From: Sphingomonadales bacterium
Lineage (GTDB): Bacteria; Pseudomonadota; Alphaproteobacteria; Sphingomonadales; Sphingomonadaceae
DNA: 64,000 nucleotides
Direction: 5' to 3'
Assembly (NCBI GenBank): GCA_025351405.1
Contig: JANXVZ010000005.1
Coordinates: 43,894 to 107,893 of the forward strand
A program made the translations under genes and the position numbers. The notes under the pieces are model-generated. The model was not told the DNA's origin and searched no databases. It saw only the letters and a list, made by a program, of their open reading frames with translations. Of the stretch, positions 25,439 to 34,315 are shown one piece after another. Position 1 is the first letter of the stretch; every line of letters begins with the position of its first letter.

Positions 25439-26670
25439 GTGCGGTCCACGATGATGTCGAGCCGCCGCAGCCCGCGGAGCAGCATGTTGGGGACATGGCC
25501 AAGATCGGCATCCGGGGCCAATGCAAAGCCGGCGATGCGCTGCAGCAGCACGTCGAAAGCCACCGCGAGTTCCTTGCGGCTGAGCATGTTGCCGACGCAC
25601 ATATGGATGCCCCGGCCAAAGGCGAGGTGGCTGCGCGCCGCCTTGCGGGTGACATCGAAGGCGTCGGGATCGACAAAGCGCGCCGGGTCGCGGTTGGCGG
25701 CGGCAAAGCGCAACATCATCATGCTGCCGGCCTTGATTTCCACCCCGCCGAGCATCGCGTCGCGCTTGACGACCCGCCACAACCCGGCGGTCGGGCTTTC
25801 CATGCGCAGCATTTCCTCGACCATGTTGCCGACAAGGCCGGGGTCGGCGCGAACTTTGGCTTGCTGTCCGGGATTCTGGATGAGCAGCAGCAAGCCGCCG
25901 GCCAGTGTCGATGTCGTCGTTTCGTTGCCCGCCACCATCAATTGCTGGACGATCGACAGCAGTTCGGCATCATCGAGCGCCGCCTCGCCTTCGACATGTG
26001 CATGGACGAGGTCGGAGAGCAGATCGTCGGCAGGCGCGGCACGGCGCTCGTCGATGCGAAGCTTCATGGCGTGCTGGAATTCGACGACCTGGTGGGCACA
26101 TTCCAGTTCGCGCTCCGTGGAGATCATGCCGCCGAGCCGGTCGGCAAAGGCATCGGACCAGCGCTTTACCGTCGCCACATCGCCGGCGATGCCAATCTGG
26201 CTGGCGATGACCGCCACCGGCAGCGGCACCGCGAAATCGCGGACGAAATCGATCCGCCCATCGGCGGGAAAGGCATCGACAAGGCCCTCGGCGATCGCAC
26301 GGATATCGGCCTCGATGGCATCGACGCGCTTCATCGAGAACGCCAGGTTGACCAGCTTGCGGAAGCGCGTGTGCACCGGCGGGTCGGCCGTGAGCAGTGT
26401 ATCGCGCTGCGGCCAGCCCTTTTCCAGCACCGCCGTCACATCGGGATCGGCCGAGCGCGCGCCGGCGAGGATGGCGCCGAAATCGTTGGAAAACTCCGCG
26501 ATTCGCGCCGTCGCTTCGCTGAGCAGGTCGTACGAACTGACCAGCACGACATTGCTGCCGGGCAGCGTCATCACCGGGCGCCGTGCGATCGCTGCCTGGT
26601 AATAGGCAAACGGGTCCTCGAGCACCTCTGGCTGGAACAGGCTGACAGTGTCGAGGTCGATCGCGATCAT
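25435..26670 (-). CDS. Cytochrome P450 monooxygenase
   Basis: The 411-aa soluble bacterial P450 has the oxygen-activation helix AGNETT at 247-252, the ExxR motif at 286-289 and the haem loop FGRGIHMCVG with ligand Cys358. The start at 26670 gives MIAIDLDTVSLFQPEVL, a standard N-terminus; the longer upstream frame reads over the neighbouring SDR gene. It would hydroxylate a hydrophobic substrate before acyl-CoA breakdown by its neighbours. The nearby Rieske ferredoxin could supply electrons, though such P450s normally use other ferredoxins. Confidence 0.94.
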   Translation of the reverse strand: MIAIDLDTVSLFQPEVLEDPFAYYQAAIARRPVMTLPGSNVVLVSSYDLLSEATARIAEFSNDFGAILAGARSADPDVTAVLEKGWPQRDTLLTADPPVHTRFRKLVNLAFSMKRVDAIEADIRAIAEGLVDAFPADGRIDFVRDFAVPLPVAVIASQIGIAGDVATVKRWSDAFADRLGGMISTERELECAHQVVEFQHAMKLRIDERRAAPADDLLSDLVHAHVEGEAALDDAELLSIVQQLMVAGNETTTSTLAGGLLLLIQNPGQQAKVRADPGLVGNMVEEMLRMESPTAGLWRVVKRDAMLGGVEIKAGSMMMLRFAAANRDPARFVDPDAFDVTRKAARSHLAFGRGIHMCVGNMLSRKELAVAFDVLLQRIAGFALAPDADLGHVPNMLLRGLRRLDIIVDRT

Positions 26671-26758
26671 GGCTTGCAGGCTAAGGCGCTTATCATGCGC
26701 GGCGCGACGCTGATAAGTAATAGTCGGCGGTCGATCGTCGCGCCCTTGCGTTTGCGCT

Positions 26759-27481
26759 TCAAGGGTGGGCGGTGGCGGCGCCATCGACATGGATGCCGTG
26801 CCCGGACACGAAGCGCGCATCGTCGCTGGCGAGGAAGGCGATGACCGATGCAATATCGGCGGGGGTGGCGATACGCTTCAGGGGCGATTTTTCACGCCAG
26901 TAGGTCTCGAATTCGGGATTGGCGGCAAAGGCAGGCGCGGTGATGCCCGTCAATACCGCGCCGGGCATGACACAGTTGGCGGTAATGCCGAAGGGTCCAA
27001 GCTCGGTGGCGAGCGACCGGGTCAAGCCCAGCACGCCGTGCTTTGACGCGGCATAGGCCGCCATGCCGGCGTCGCCATAGCTCGACATGACCGAACCGAT
27101 GGTGATGATTCGCGGCTGGTGGCTGGCCTTGAGCAACGGCAGCGCAGCGCGGACGAGGCGGAACACCGCGGTCAGATTGATGGCCAGGGTGTTGTCCCAG
27201 GCGGCATCGTCATGGCCCTCCAGCGCCATATAGGCGCTGATGCCGGCGTTGCAGACGAGGATATCGAGACCACCGAGTTGCGCGAGGGCCGCGGCGATGA
27301 TGGCCTCCGACGCGCCCGGCGCCGAGACATCGATGCCGAGGACGCCGCCGTCGCCCGCGATGTCGACGCCGAAGACATCGGCACCCTCAACCCGCAGCCG
27401 CGCCGCGGTGGCAAGGCCGATGCCCGACGCGGCGCCGGTGACGATGGCCTTCATGCCGGCAAGCCCATAGCGGATCGTCAT
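26759..27481 (-). CDS. Short-chain dehydrogenase/reductase
   Basis: The 240-aa NAD(P)-dependent SDR has the cofactor motif TGAASGIG, the NAG motif CNAGIS, the catalytic Ser in IGSVMSSYG and YAASK for Tyr/Lys. The start at 27481 has GAAGGG about nine bases upstream; the ATG at 27496 would overlap the preceding stop. It likely oxidises the alcohol made by the P450 or another ring/side-chain hydroxyl. The substrate is unknown. Confidence 0.92.
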   Translation of the reverse strand: MTIRYGLAGMKAIVTGAASGIGLATAARLRVEGADVFGVDIAGDGGVLGIDVSAPGASEAIIAAALAQLGGLDILVCNAGISAYMALEGHDDAAWDNTLAINLTAVFRLVRAALPLLKASHQPRIITIGSVMSSYGDAGMAAYAASKHGVLGLTRSLATELGPFGITANCVMPGAVLTGITAPAFAANPEFETYWREKSPLKRIATPADIASVIAFLASDDARFVSGHGIHVDGAATAHP

Positions 27482-27492
27482 GGTCGCGCCCT

Positions 27493-28503
27493 TCATATCC
27501 TGAGGATGAGTTTGCCGTCGTTGCCGCCTGAAAACAGCTTCATGAAGGTCGGGAAGGCATTGTCGATGCCCTCGACAATGTCCTCGTCGAACTGGAGTTT
27601 GCCCGCCGCGAGCCATCCCGCCATGACCGCGGCGCCCTCCCCGAAGCGCGGCACGAAATCGCGGACCAGCAAGCCCTCGATGCGCGCCGAATGGACGATG
27701 AGCTGCCACAGGTTGCGCGCGCCCACCGGCGCCGGAACGTTGTATTCCGAAATGAGCCCGCACAGCGCGACGCGCGCGCCATCGCGCAGGTTCATCAACC
27801 CGGCATCGAGGATGATGCCGCCGACATTTTCGAAAATGACGTCGAAGCCTTCGGGCGCCAGCGCCTGCATCGCTGCGACCAGTGCCGCTTCATCCTTGCC
27901 GCGATAGTCGATGGCGCCGTCGAAGCCATAGCGTTCGGTCAGGCGGGCGCATTTGGCCGCGCCGCCGGCGATGCCGATGACACGGCAGCCCTGTATCCTG
28001 GCAATCTGGCCGACAAGGCTGCCGACCGCACCCGCGGCGCCGGTGACGAGCACGGTTTCACCCGCCACCGGACGCCCGGTTTCAAGCAGGCCGAAATAGG
28101 CGGTCAGCCCGACCGCGCCGAAGACCGACAGATAGTTGGTGACCGAGGGCACGACGGCAGGGTCGATTTTCTGGGTGAAGCCGCCCGGGGACGCGATCGA
28201 ATAGTCTTCGATGGCGTTGAGGCCGAGCACCCAGTCGCCGACGGCGAAATCGGCATTGGCGCTTTCGGCGACGGTGCCTACCGTTGTTGCGCGCACGGCA
28301 TCGCCGATCGCCACTGGCGGCATGTACGATGGCGCATCATCCAGCCAGCCCCGAATCGCCGGGTCAAGCGAGGCATAGGCGTTGCGGATCAGGATCTCGC
28401 CCGGGGCCAGCGCCCGCGTCGGCACGGTTTTAAGGTGGAAATCGCTGGCGACCGGCATGCCCTGCGGGCGGCGCACGAGGGTGAAGCGGCGGTTGTCGGG
28501 CAT
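27493..28503 (-). CDS. Zinc-independent MDR oxidoreductase, CurA/leukotriene-reductase type
   Basis: The 336-aa NADPH-dependent double-bond reductase has the subfamily marker YASLDPAIRGWLDD. The nucleotide-binding segment is LVTGAAGAVGSLVGQIA, and it ends EGIDNAFPTFMKLFSGGNDGK. No catalytic zinc cysteines are present. The ATG at 28503 has AAGGAA about six bases upstream. It probably reduces an alpha,beta-unsaturated ketone in the same pathway. Confidence 0.9.
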   Translation of the reverse strand: MPDNRRFTLVRRPQGMPVASDFHLKTVPTRALAPGEILIRNAYASLDPAIRGWLDDAPSYMPPVAIGDAVRATTVGTVAESANADFAVGDWVLGLNAIEDYSIASPGGFTQKIDPAVVPSVTNYLSVFGAVGLTAYFGLLETGRPVAGETVLVTGAAGAVGSLVGQIARIQGCRVIGIAGGAAKCARLTERYGFDGAIDYRGKDEAALVAAMQALAPEGFDVIFENVGGIILDAGLMNLRDGARVALCGLISEYNVPAPVGARNLWQLIVHSARIEGLLVRDFVPRFGEGAAVMAGWLAAGKLQFDEDIVEGIDNAFPTFMKLFSGGNDGKLILRI

Positions 28504-28582
28504 CGGATTTCCTTCGGGGCTCTGGCCATCCCGTTTGGCCGAGGCGCGCCCGGCCCGCCATCCCGCAAAACAAACAGGCGCG

Positions 28583-28909
28583 TCAGATCAGCACTTCGAC
28601 CCGGTCGCCCGCCAGCCGCAGCGGCCATACCGCGATTCCCGTCCACGCCGGCGGACCCAGCGCGCGGCCGCTGGCCAGATCGAAGCGGGCACCGTGATGC
28701 GGGCAGAGTATGGCGCTGCCGCGCACCCGGGCGCCCGCCAGCGGCAGCAGCGCATGGCTGCATTCGCTGGCGATGGCAAACCATTGTCCCGCTGCATCGC
28801 GAACAATCAGCAGGCGGGTGTCGCCGGCCCGGCGACAGGCGATTCCCGCCGGCGCGACATCGGCTGGGCCGGCGTCGTGCCACGCTGCGATCGGTCGGCT
28901 TGGCGTCAT
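28583..28909 (-). CDS. Rieske [2Fe-2S] ferredoxin
   Basis: The 108-aa soluble protein has the Rieske cluster motif CSH-x16-CPHH followed by GARFDLASGRAL. No catalytic oxygenase domain is attached, so it is an electron-transfer ferredoxin. The start at 28909 (MTPSRPIAAWH) is preferred; a longer frame adds 17 residues. It is the first gene of the catabolic operon and faces the LuxR-type regulator across 165 bp. It may feed the P450, or an oxygenase encoded elsewhere. Confidence 0.88.
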   Translation of the reverse strand: MTPSRPIAAWHDAGPADVAPAGIACRRAGDTRLLIVRDAAGQWFAIASECSHALLPLAGARVRGSAILCPHHGARFDLASGRALGPPAWTGIAVWPLRLAGDRVEVLI

Positions 28910-29074
28910 TCGGGTGCAGGTTCCTTGGCCGGGCATCCCGGCTTTTGCAGCCGGTGCCATTGCAACGCGCCACGCAAAGACTATTCTTTGGGCAATCCCG
29001 TGCAGGATAGGCCCGCAGAGGCCAGCGCGACACCGCTCAAATTAGCGAAGTCGCGCCGCCCGCAGAGGCTGTGC

Positions 29075-29899
29075 ATGGCAGGCTGGGGAGAATGTGCCGT
29101 GGACCTGGAAGCCAGACCCGATGCCAATGCCGGCCTGAAGGCCGACTTGCTTGCCGTGTCGGTGCGATCGCTCGACGATGTGCGCGCCGCGGCCGAGGCA
29201 TTGCGCGATATCGCCTTGCGCCTCGCCGACCTGCGCGTTGCCGTTTGCGACAACATCGCCTCGAAGCAGACGATGCTCGATGCGGAGGGCAATGTGCTCG
29301 CCGCCGACGTCTTTGGCTGGACCGGGGACGGTGAGCATTGGTGGGCCGATTCGCGGCTGGCCCTGTCATCGCCGCTGCCGCGCGCCTGCCGCTACGAATC
29401 GGAACCGTTCTGGGTCAACGCCCAGGGCTTTCGCACCCGCCAGCCGAATCGCTACCTCGACCAGATCAGCCTCGATCATTTCGAGAAGCGCGCGTTGACC
29501 CGGGCGGCGATCGTCATCCCCATCCACCTGCCCTTCGGCCAGATCGGCGCCGTCAGCTTCAACGGGCAGGACAAGTCACGGGACGACATGTCGGCGGAAT
29601 ACGAGGCCCATGCCGATATTCTCGGCATCCTCGCGCATCGCTTTGTCGCCGGCTACACCAAGGCGCATCGCACCCGGCAATGGCTGCCCAGCGACAGCCA
29701 GTTGACCAAGCGCGAAGTCGAATGCCTGCGCTGGGCCAGCATCGGCAAGACCGACAAGGAAATCAGCATGATCCTGGCGCGCAGCCACGCAACGGTGCGC
29801 TTCCATATCCAGAACGCCGGGGAAAAGCTTGACGCCGTCAACCGTTCACAAACCATCTTCAAGGCAGCGCAGCTGGGCTATCTCGGCGCGGCGGCCTGA
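29075..29899 (+). CDS. LuxR-family transcriptional regulator (solo, autoinducer-binding-like domain)
   Basis: The 274-aa protein has an N-terminal sensory region with a WWADSRLALSSPLPRACRYE segment, reminiscent of LuxR ligand-binding domains. A C-terminal LuxR helix-turn-helix follows: LTKREVECLRWASIGKTDKE, then HATVRFHIQNAGEKL. The ATG at 29075 has AGAGG six bases upstream; a GTG at 29099 with GGGGAG upstream is an alternative. No LuxI synthase is nearby. Divergence from the catabolic operon suggests it controls that operon in response to a substrate or signal. Confidence 0.83.
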   Translation: MAGWGECAVDLEARPDANAGLKADLLAVSVRSLDDVRAAAEALRDIALRLADLRVAVCDNIASKQTMLDAEGNVLAADVFGWTGDGEHWWADSRLALSSPLPRACRYESEPFWVNAQGFRTRQPNRYLDQISLDHFEKRALTRAAIVIPIHLPFGQIGAVSFNGQDKSRDDMSAEYEAHADILGILAHRFVAGYTKAHRTRQWLPSDSQLTKREVECLRWASIGKTDKEISMILARSHATVRFHIQNAGEKLDAVNRSQTIFKAAQLGYLGAAA

Positions 29900-29955
29900 G
29901 CGGGCGTCTGCGCCATTCATTGCCCGGTCAGCCGCCGCAGGGCATTGCGGCGTTC

Positions 29956-30552
29956 ATGAAGATGATCTTGCCCCTCGCTGCACTGCTGTTCGCTGTTCCC
30001 GCCGGCGCTGCGTCGCTCGATGCGGTGGCGGCCTCGTTGAAGGCAACGACGAGCATGACGGCGGATTTCAGCCAGACCGGACCCGACGGCAAGGTGCTGA
30101 CCGGCAAGCTGACGCTGGCGCGGCCGGGGCGGATCCGTTTTCAATACACCAAGGCGCCGCTGCTGATTGTCGGCGATGGCCGGACGCTGACGATGGTGGA
30201 CTATGAAGTGGGCCAGGTCTCGCAATGGCCGGTGCGGTCCACCCCTCTGGGAATCCTGCTCGCCTCCGATCCCGATTTGTCCAAGGTTGCCAGGGTGGTG
30301 GCTGAAGCACCGACCGGGCTCGTCGTCGAGGCGCGCGATGCCAAACACCCCGAATACGGCACGCTGGCGATTACCTTTGCCCGCGTCGGCTCGGCACCGG
30401 CCGGGCTTGAGCTGACGGGGTGGACGGCGCTCGATGCCCAGGGTGGACGCACCCAGGTGCGGCTGAGCAACGCCCGCTACAATACCGATATTTCGAAAAC
30501 CGTGTTCCGATTCCGCGATCCGCGCACGAAGATTCCCGGTCGGGTGGGTTAA
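29956..30552 (+). CDS. lolA: Outer-membrane lipoprotein carrier LolA
   Basis: LolA shuttles lipoproteins from LolCDE to the outer membrane. The 198-aa product has a signal peptide (MKMILPLAALLFAVPAGAAS). The family core includes TADFSQTGPDGKVLTGKL, RPGRIRFQY and the late DAQGGRTQVRLSNARYNTDI segment. The ATG at 29956 was chosen for the signal peptide; the longer frame begins at a TTG and lacks support. A strong bidirectional terminator lies 170 bp downstream. Confidence 0.9.
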   Translation: MKMILPLAALLFAVPAGAASLDAVAASLKATTSMTADFSQTGPDGKVLTGKLTLARPGRIRFQYTKAPLLIVGDGRTLTMVDYEVGQVSQWPVRSTPLGILLASDPDLSKVARVVAEAPTGLVVEARDAKHPEYGTLAITFARVGSAPAGLELTGWTALDAQGGRTQVRLSNARYNTDISKTVFRFRDPRTKIPGRVG

Positions 30553-30720
30553 TCGGCCACAATCGGCAAAAATCGCCGCGGATGAACGATTTTTCGTATC
30601 CGTTCATGCAAGGGCAAGGTGAGGGGGTCCAGAGGTGGTGTGCGGGCGGTGACCCGCAGCCGGGATTTGCCCCCTGTTGCCCGGCAGCACAACGGTCACC
30701 CCTCGTTGCGTGACGAGCGC

Positions 30721-30766
30721 AAAAAAGGCCCCTGCTCCATGCCCCCGGAGCAGGGGCCGATTTTGT
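30721..30766. terminator. Bidirectional rho-independent terminator
   Basis: A perfect 12-bp stem (GGCCCCTGCTCC at 30727-30738, complement at 30747-30758) with an 8-base loop is flanked by AAAAAA on the left and GATTTTGTTTT on the right. It would stop both lolA (plus) and the cytochrome c gene (minus). The surrounding 30553-30840 gap holds no gene; two near-identical GACTGCANCCGGCAG copies lie at about 30782 and 30815. Confidence 0.92.
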
Positions 30767-30840
30767 TTTGGGACCGCCAGTGACTGCACCCGGCAGTGAC
30801 CACAACCAGCATTGACTGCAACCGGCAGCGGCGCGCTCCG

Positions 30841-31218
30841 CTATCGTGTCGCCACCGCCAGATAGGCAATGATTGCTGCGCGGTCAGCGGGGGTCGAAAC
30901 GCCGGCAAACGCCATCTTCGTTCCCGGAACCAGCTTGGCAGGCGAGGCCAGCCATTTGTCGAGGGTCGCAGTGTCCCAGGCCAGCCCCGACGCCTTCAAC
31001 GCCGCCGAATAGCCCGCAAAGCCGGGGCGCGACGCTGCCGCCGCACCGATGATGCCGGCCAGGTTGGGGCCAACCCTGTGCGCCTCACCGGGCTTGAAAC
31101 TGTGGCAGGCCTGGCATTGCAGCGCCAGCAAGCGGCCCCGGCTGGCTGGATCGGGCGCCTGCGCCAGCGCCGATGTTGCCGCCAGCAGGAGAAGGAGCGC
31201 CGGAATTCGAGCCATCAT
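30841..31218 (-). CDS. Class I monohaem cytochrome c, secreted
   Basis: The 125-aa protein has a signal peptide (ARIPALLLLLAATSALAQ). It has one CQACH haem site about residue 36, the VGPNLAGI loop and the distal Met ligand in GTKMAFAG. It is a soluble periplasmic electron carrier of the cytochrome c-550/c2 type. The start at 31218 (tandem ATGs) has AGGA about seven bases upstream. It is isolated, divergent from the ParB-like gene, and could donate electrons to larger haem systems. Confidence 0.92.
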   Translation of the reverse strand: MMARIPALLLLLAATSALAQAPDPASRGRLLALQCQACHSFKPGEAHRVGPNLAGIIGAAAASRPGFAGYSAALKASGLAWDTATLDKWLASPAKLVPGTKMAFAGVSTPADRAAIIAYLAVATR

Positions 31219-31323
31219 GGCGTTTTCCTGCCGCGAAAACCGAGCCGCGTCCAGACCGGCCCTCCCTGTCCTCTGCGGCAAAGGCGCTGTAAGGTGCCAC
31301 GGCGTCATTGCGAGGACAGGCAG

Positions 31324-31941
31324 ATGGCAAGACTCGACCCGGTGCTGGTCCCGGTCAGGATCGATGATCTCCGCCCCACCCAGATCAGCGTCGGCTTGCG
31401 CGAGGTCGAGGCCAAACGCCGGCGCTGGCGTGAACACCATGCAGACGATGGCGTCTGGCTAGGCAGCCACACCATCCCCGTCGTCATCGGGCCAAAGGGC
31501 CGATACTATGTCATCGATCATCATCACCTTGCCCGCGCCCTGCATGACGAAGGGGTCGTCGATATCGGCGTGACCGTGGTCGCGAGGCTGTCGCGCATGG
31601 ACAGGCTGGCGTTCTGGACCTTCCTCGACAACCGCGGCTGGTGCCACCCGTACGACAACATGGGCCAGCGCCGCGATTTCAGCGCCATCCCGCGCAGCAT
31701 CGGCGCCATGCCGGATGATCCGTACCGCAGCCTGGCGGGGGCGCTGCGCCGGGTCGGCGGCTTTGCCAAGGACACGACACCGTTCAGCGAATTCCTGTGG
31801 GCCGATTTCCTGCGCCGTCGCATCCCGGAAAAGCAGATCGCCGCCGATTTCGACAAGGCGCTGGTCAAGGCGCACCGGCTGGCCAAGTCCAGCGATGCCG
31901 ATTTCATGCCGGGCTGGTGCGGCCCGGTGGCCGACGATTGA
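31324..31941 (+). CDS. ParB-like protein (ParBc_2 type)
   Basis: The 205-aa protein matches the second ParB-like family. It starts PVLVPVRIDDLRPTQISVG, has IPVVIGPKGRYYVIDHHHLARAL, and later DNRGWCHPYD and WADFLRRRIP segments. It lacks the chromosome-partition HTH of true ParB, so a segregation role is not implied. GAGG lies about eight bases before the ATG. It begins a run of plus-strand genes ending at 34818. Confidence 0.85.
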   Translation: MARLDPVLVPVRIDDLRPTQISVGLREVEAKRRRWREHHADDGVWLGSHTIPVVIGPKGRYYVIDHHHLARALHDEGVVDIGVTVVARLSRMDRLAFWTFLDNRGWCHPYDNMGQRRDFSAIPRSIGAMPDDPYRSLAGALRRVGGFAKDTTPFSEFLWADFLRRRIPEKQIAADFDKALVKAHRLAKSSDADFMPGWCGPVADD

Positions 31942-31945
31942 CGCG

Positions 31946-32416
31946 GTGATTGCCAACACCGCCGAACTCGCCCGGCTGATCCAGACGGCGCTCGCCCCGG
32001 CCTTTCTGCTCGCCGGGCTGGCGACACTGGTCGCGACCTTGACGGCGCGGCTTGGCCGGGTTTCCGACCGCGTCGACCTTCTTGCCGAATCACGAGGCGC
32101 CGGCGATGCCCCCGATAGCGCCGACGAAGCGCTGCGCCGGCACCGGCTGTCGCGGTTGGCGCTGCGTTCGCAACTGCTCGATATCGCCACGACGCTGGCA
32201 TCGGCGGCGGGCATCGGCATCGCCTGCGCCGTGGCGGCGTTGTTTGTTGCGGCCTTGAGCGGGCGGATCGGCGTGGCCTGGTCGGCAGGGCTCTTCCTCG
32301 CGGCGCTGGCGCTGACGGTGGCTGCGCTCGGGCTGTTCATTGCCGAAGTGCTGATGGCGGGGCATGATCTGCGCGCTGCCGCGGGCCGGGGTCGGGCGGG
32401 CCGACGCAACCCCTGA
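31946..32416 (+). CDS. DUF2721 family membrane protein
   Basis: The 156-aa protein has three hydrophobic helices (about 10-28, 75-100 and 105-130). It contains the family-type segments LARLIQTALAPAFLLAGLA and RLGRVSDRVDLL, then a long charged helix. It starts at a GTG four bases after the ParB-like stop. Its function is unknown. Confidence 0.75.
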   Translation: MIANTAELARLIQTALAPAFLLAGLATLVATLTARLGRVSDRVDLLAESRGAGDAPDSADEALRRHRLSRLALRSQLLDIATTLASAAGIGIACAVAALFVAALSGRIGVAWSAGLFLAALALTVAALGLFIAEVLMAGHDLRAAAGRGRAGRRNP

Positions 32417-32450
32417 TGACCTTTGGCGCCGCATCGCCTACATCGGCGCG

Positions 32451-33239
32451 ATGACGCTCAGCATCGCTACCTGGAACATCAATTCCGTCCGTTTCCGCAT
32501 CGACATCGTCGAGCGGTTCCTCGTCGAGCACGCTCCCGATGTGCTGTGCCTGCAGGAAACCAAGGTCATCGACGACGCCTTTCCGCACGCGGCCTTCGAG
32601 GCGCTGGGCTACACCCACCGCATCCTCAACGGCCAGCGCATGCACCACGGCGTCGCCACCATGTCGAAGCTGCCGCTGGTCGAGGAACGGCGGTACGACT
32701 GGCAGGACAATGGCGAGGCGCGCCACATCGGCGCGCGGCTGCCGAACGGCCTGCTGGTCGAAAACGTCTATGTGCCAGCGGGCGGCGATGTCCCCGATGC
32801 CGCGGTCAACCCCAAGTTCGGCCAGAAGCTGGCGTTCGTCGATCGCATGACCCATTGGTCGGCGGGGTTGCGCGATGCCACCGTCATCGTCGGGGACTTC
32901 AATATCGCGCCGCTGGAGTGCGACGTATGGAGCCACAAGGCGCTGCTCGATGTCGTCAGCCATACGCCGATCGAAGTCGCGGCGCTGGCCGGGTTGCGGA
33001 TGAGCCATGACTGGGTCGATCTCGGCCGCCGCTTCATACCCGCACCCGAACGCCTTTACACCTGGTGGAGCTATCGCGCTGCCGATTGGCGCACGTCGGA
33101 TCGTGGCCGACGGCTCGACCATATCTGGGCCTCGCCGGAGCTCGCCGGCAATGTCACCCGCTTCGACGTATTCGAAGATGCGCGGGATTGGGGCAAGCCA
33201 TCCGACCATGTCCCCCAGATGGTGACGCTGGCGCTATGA
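32451..33239 (+). CDS. xth: Exodeoxyribonuclease III (AP endonuclease)
   Basis: The 262-aa enzyme removes 3' blocks and cleaves abasic sites. Catalytic motifs are TWNINSVRFR (Asn), CLQETK (Glu), GDFNIAP (Asp/Asn) and SDHVPQ (terminal Asp-His pair). The length is normal. The ATG at 32451 follows the DUF2721 stop by 34 bases. Its TGA overlaps the ribA ATG (ATGA). Confidence 0.96.
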   Translation: MTLSIATWNINSVRFRIDIVERFLVEHAPDVLCLQETKVIDDAFPHAAFEALGYTHRILNGQRMHHGVATMSKLPLVEERRYDWQDNGEARHIGARLPNGLLVENVYVPAGGDVPDAAVNPKFGQKLAFVDRMTHWSAGLRDATVIVGDFNIAPLECDVWSHKALLDVVSHTPIEVAALAGLRMSHDWVDLGRRFIPAPERLYTWWSYRAADWRTSDRGRRLDHIWASPELAGNVTRFDVFEDARDWGKPSDHVPQMVTLAL

Positions 33240-34315
33240 GCGACGATTATTCCGCCGAAGCCGCCGTCGACGCGCTGCGACGCGGCCGCATCATCGGTAT
33301 CGCGACGCCCGGTGGCGGCATTGCGGTGCTGGCGGCGGAACTTGCCGATGCCGCCTCGCTGGGCGCGCTGGAGTCGATGGCGCGCGCCGGGCTGATCATC
33401 ACCGCGCGCCGCGCCGCCATATTGCACCTGACCAACCAGGTGGCGGCGGCGGCGGACGATCCGGAACCGGTGTGGGTGGAACGCCCCGCCTGGCTCGATC
33501 TGGCGGGATCGCGCGCCGTCGCCGACCCGGTGCTCGACCTCGCGACGCCCTTCAAGGGACCGTTCACGACGCGGGCGCTGGCGGCCGACCATGATGCGGC
33601 ATTGGCCGCGATCACGCTGGCCAAGCACGCGGCGCTGCTGCCGGCTGTCTATGCGGTGCCGCTCGCGGGTGTTGCACCGGCGATGACGGCCACGGCCGCC
33701 GCGATCCTCGCGCTGCCCGCCAGCGCCGCCCGGGTTCGCATTTCGTCGCGCGCCCGGCTGCCCTTGAGCATCGGCGAAAACACCGAAGTCGTCGCCTTTC
33801 GCCCCGATGACGGCGGGCCTGAACATCTTGCCCTTGTCATCGGCGACCCTGACACAGCCGCGCCGGTGCTCGCCCGCCTGCATTCGGCGTGCCTGACGGG
33901 GGATGTGCTGGGCAGCCTCAAATGCGATTGCGGGCCGCAACTGCAGGCCGCGCTGAAGGCGATCGCCGCCAACCCTGGCGGCGGCATCCTGCTCTATCTG
34001 CAGCAGGAAGGTCGCGGCATCGGCCTGCTCAACAAGCTGCGCGCCTATGCCCTTCAGGACCAGGGCTTCGACACCGTCGATGCCAACACCAGGCTGGGCT
34101 TTGAAGCCGACGAGCGCGATTTCGGCCTTGCCGCTGCGATGCTGCAACAGTTGGGTGTTTCCGATGTGGCGCTGATGACCAACAATCCCGACAAGGTTGC
34201 CGGCCTCGCCGCGCATGGCCTCGCGGTGACGCGCGTCGAGCACAGCATGGCGCCCAACCCGCACAACATCGCCTATCTCGGCACCAAGCGCGACCGGCAG
34301 GGGCATATGCTGTGA
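33236..34315 (+). CDS. ribA: GTP cyclohydrolase II (riboflavin synthesis) with divergent N-terminal domain
   Basis: The C-terminal half (about 165-359) is a complete RibA domain. It has zinc cysteines in CLTGDVLGSLKCDCG, the catalytic core QQEGRGIGLLNKLRAYALQD and the closing MTNNPDKVAGL. It opens GTP to start riboflavin synthesis. The first 160 residues look like a worn DHBP-synthase-like (RibB) domain (ALRRGRIIGIATPG, ARAGLIIT) without clear active-site residues. It overlaps both xth and the L,D-transpeptidase gene by four bases. Confidence 0.93.
   Translation: MSDDYSAEAAVDALRRGRIIGIATPGGGIAVLAAELADAASLGALESMARAGLIITARRAAILHLTNQVAAAADDPEPVWVERPAWLDLAGSRAVADPVLDLATPFKGPFTTRALAADHDAALAAITLAKHAALLPAVYAVPLAGVAPAMTATAAAILALPASAARVRISSRARLPLSIGENTEVVAFRPDDGGPEHLALVIGDPDTAAPVLARLHSACLTGDVLGSLKCDCGPQLQAALKAIAANPGGGILLYLQQEGRGIGLLNKLRAYALQDQGFDTVDANTRLGFEADERDFGLAAAMLQQLGVSDVALMTNNPDKVAGLAAHGLAVTRVEHSMAPNPHNIAYLGTKRDRQGHML

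Noticed and set aside
26671..26853. N-terminal extension of the P450 by 61 residues
   Set aside because: The added part reads over the 3' end of the SDR gene and has no P450 character; the start at 26670 gives the normal N-terminus.
31324..31941. Chromosome-partition ParB
   Set aside because: There is no ParA partner, parS-like sites or HTH domain; it fits the separate ParB-like family.
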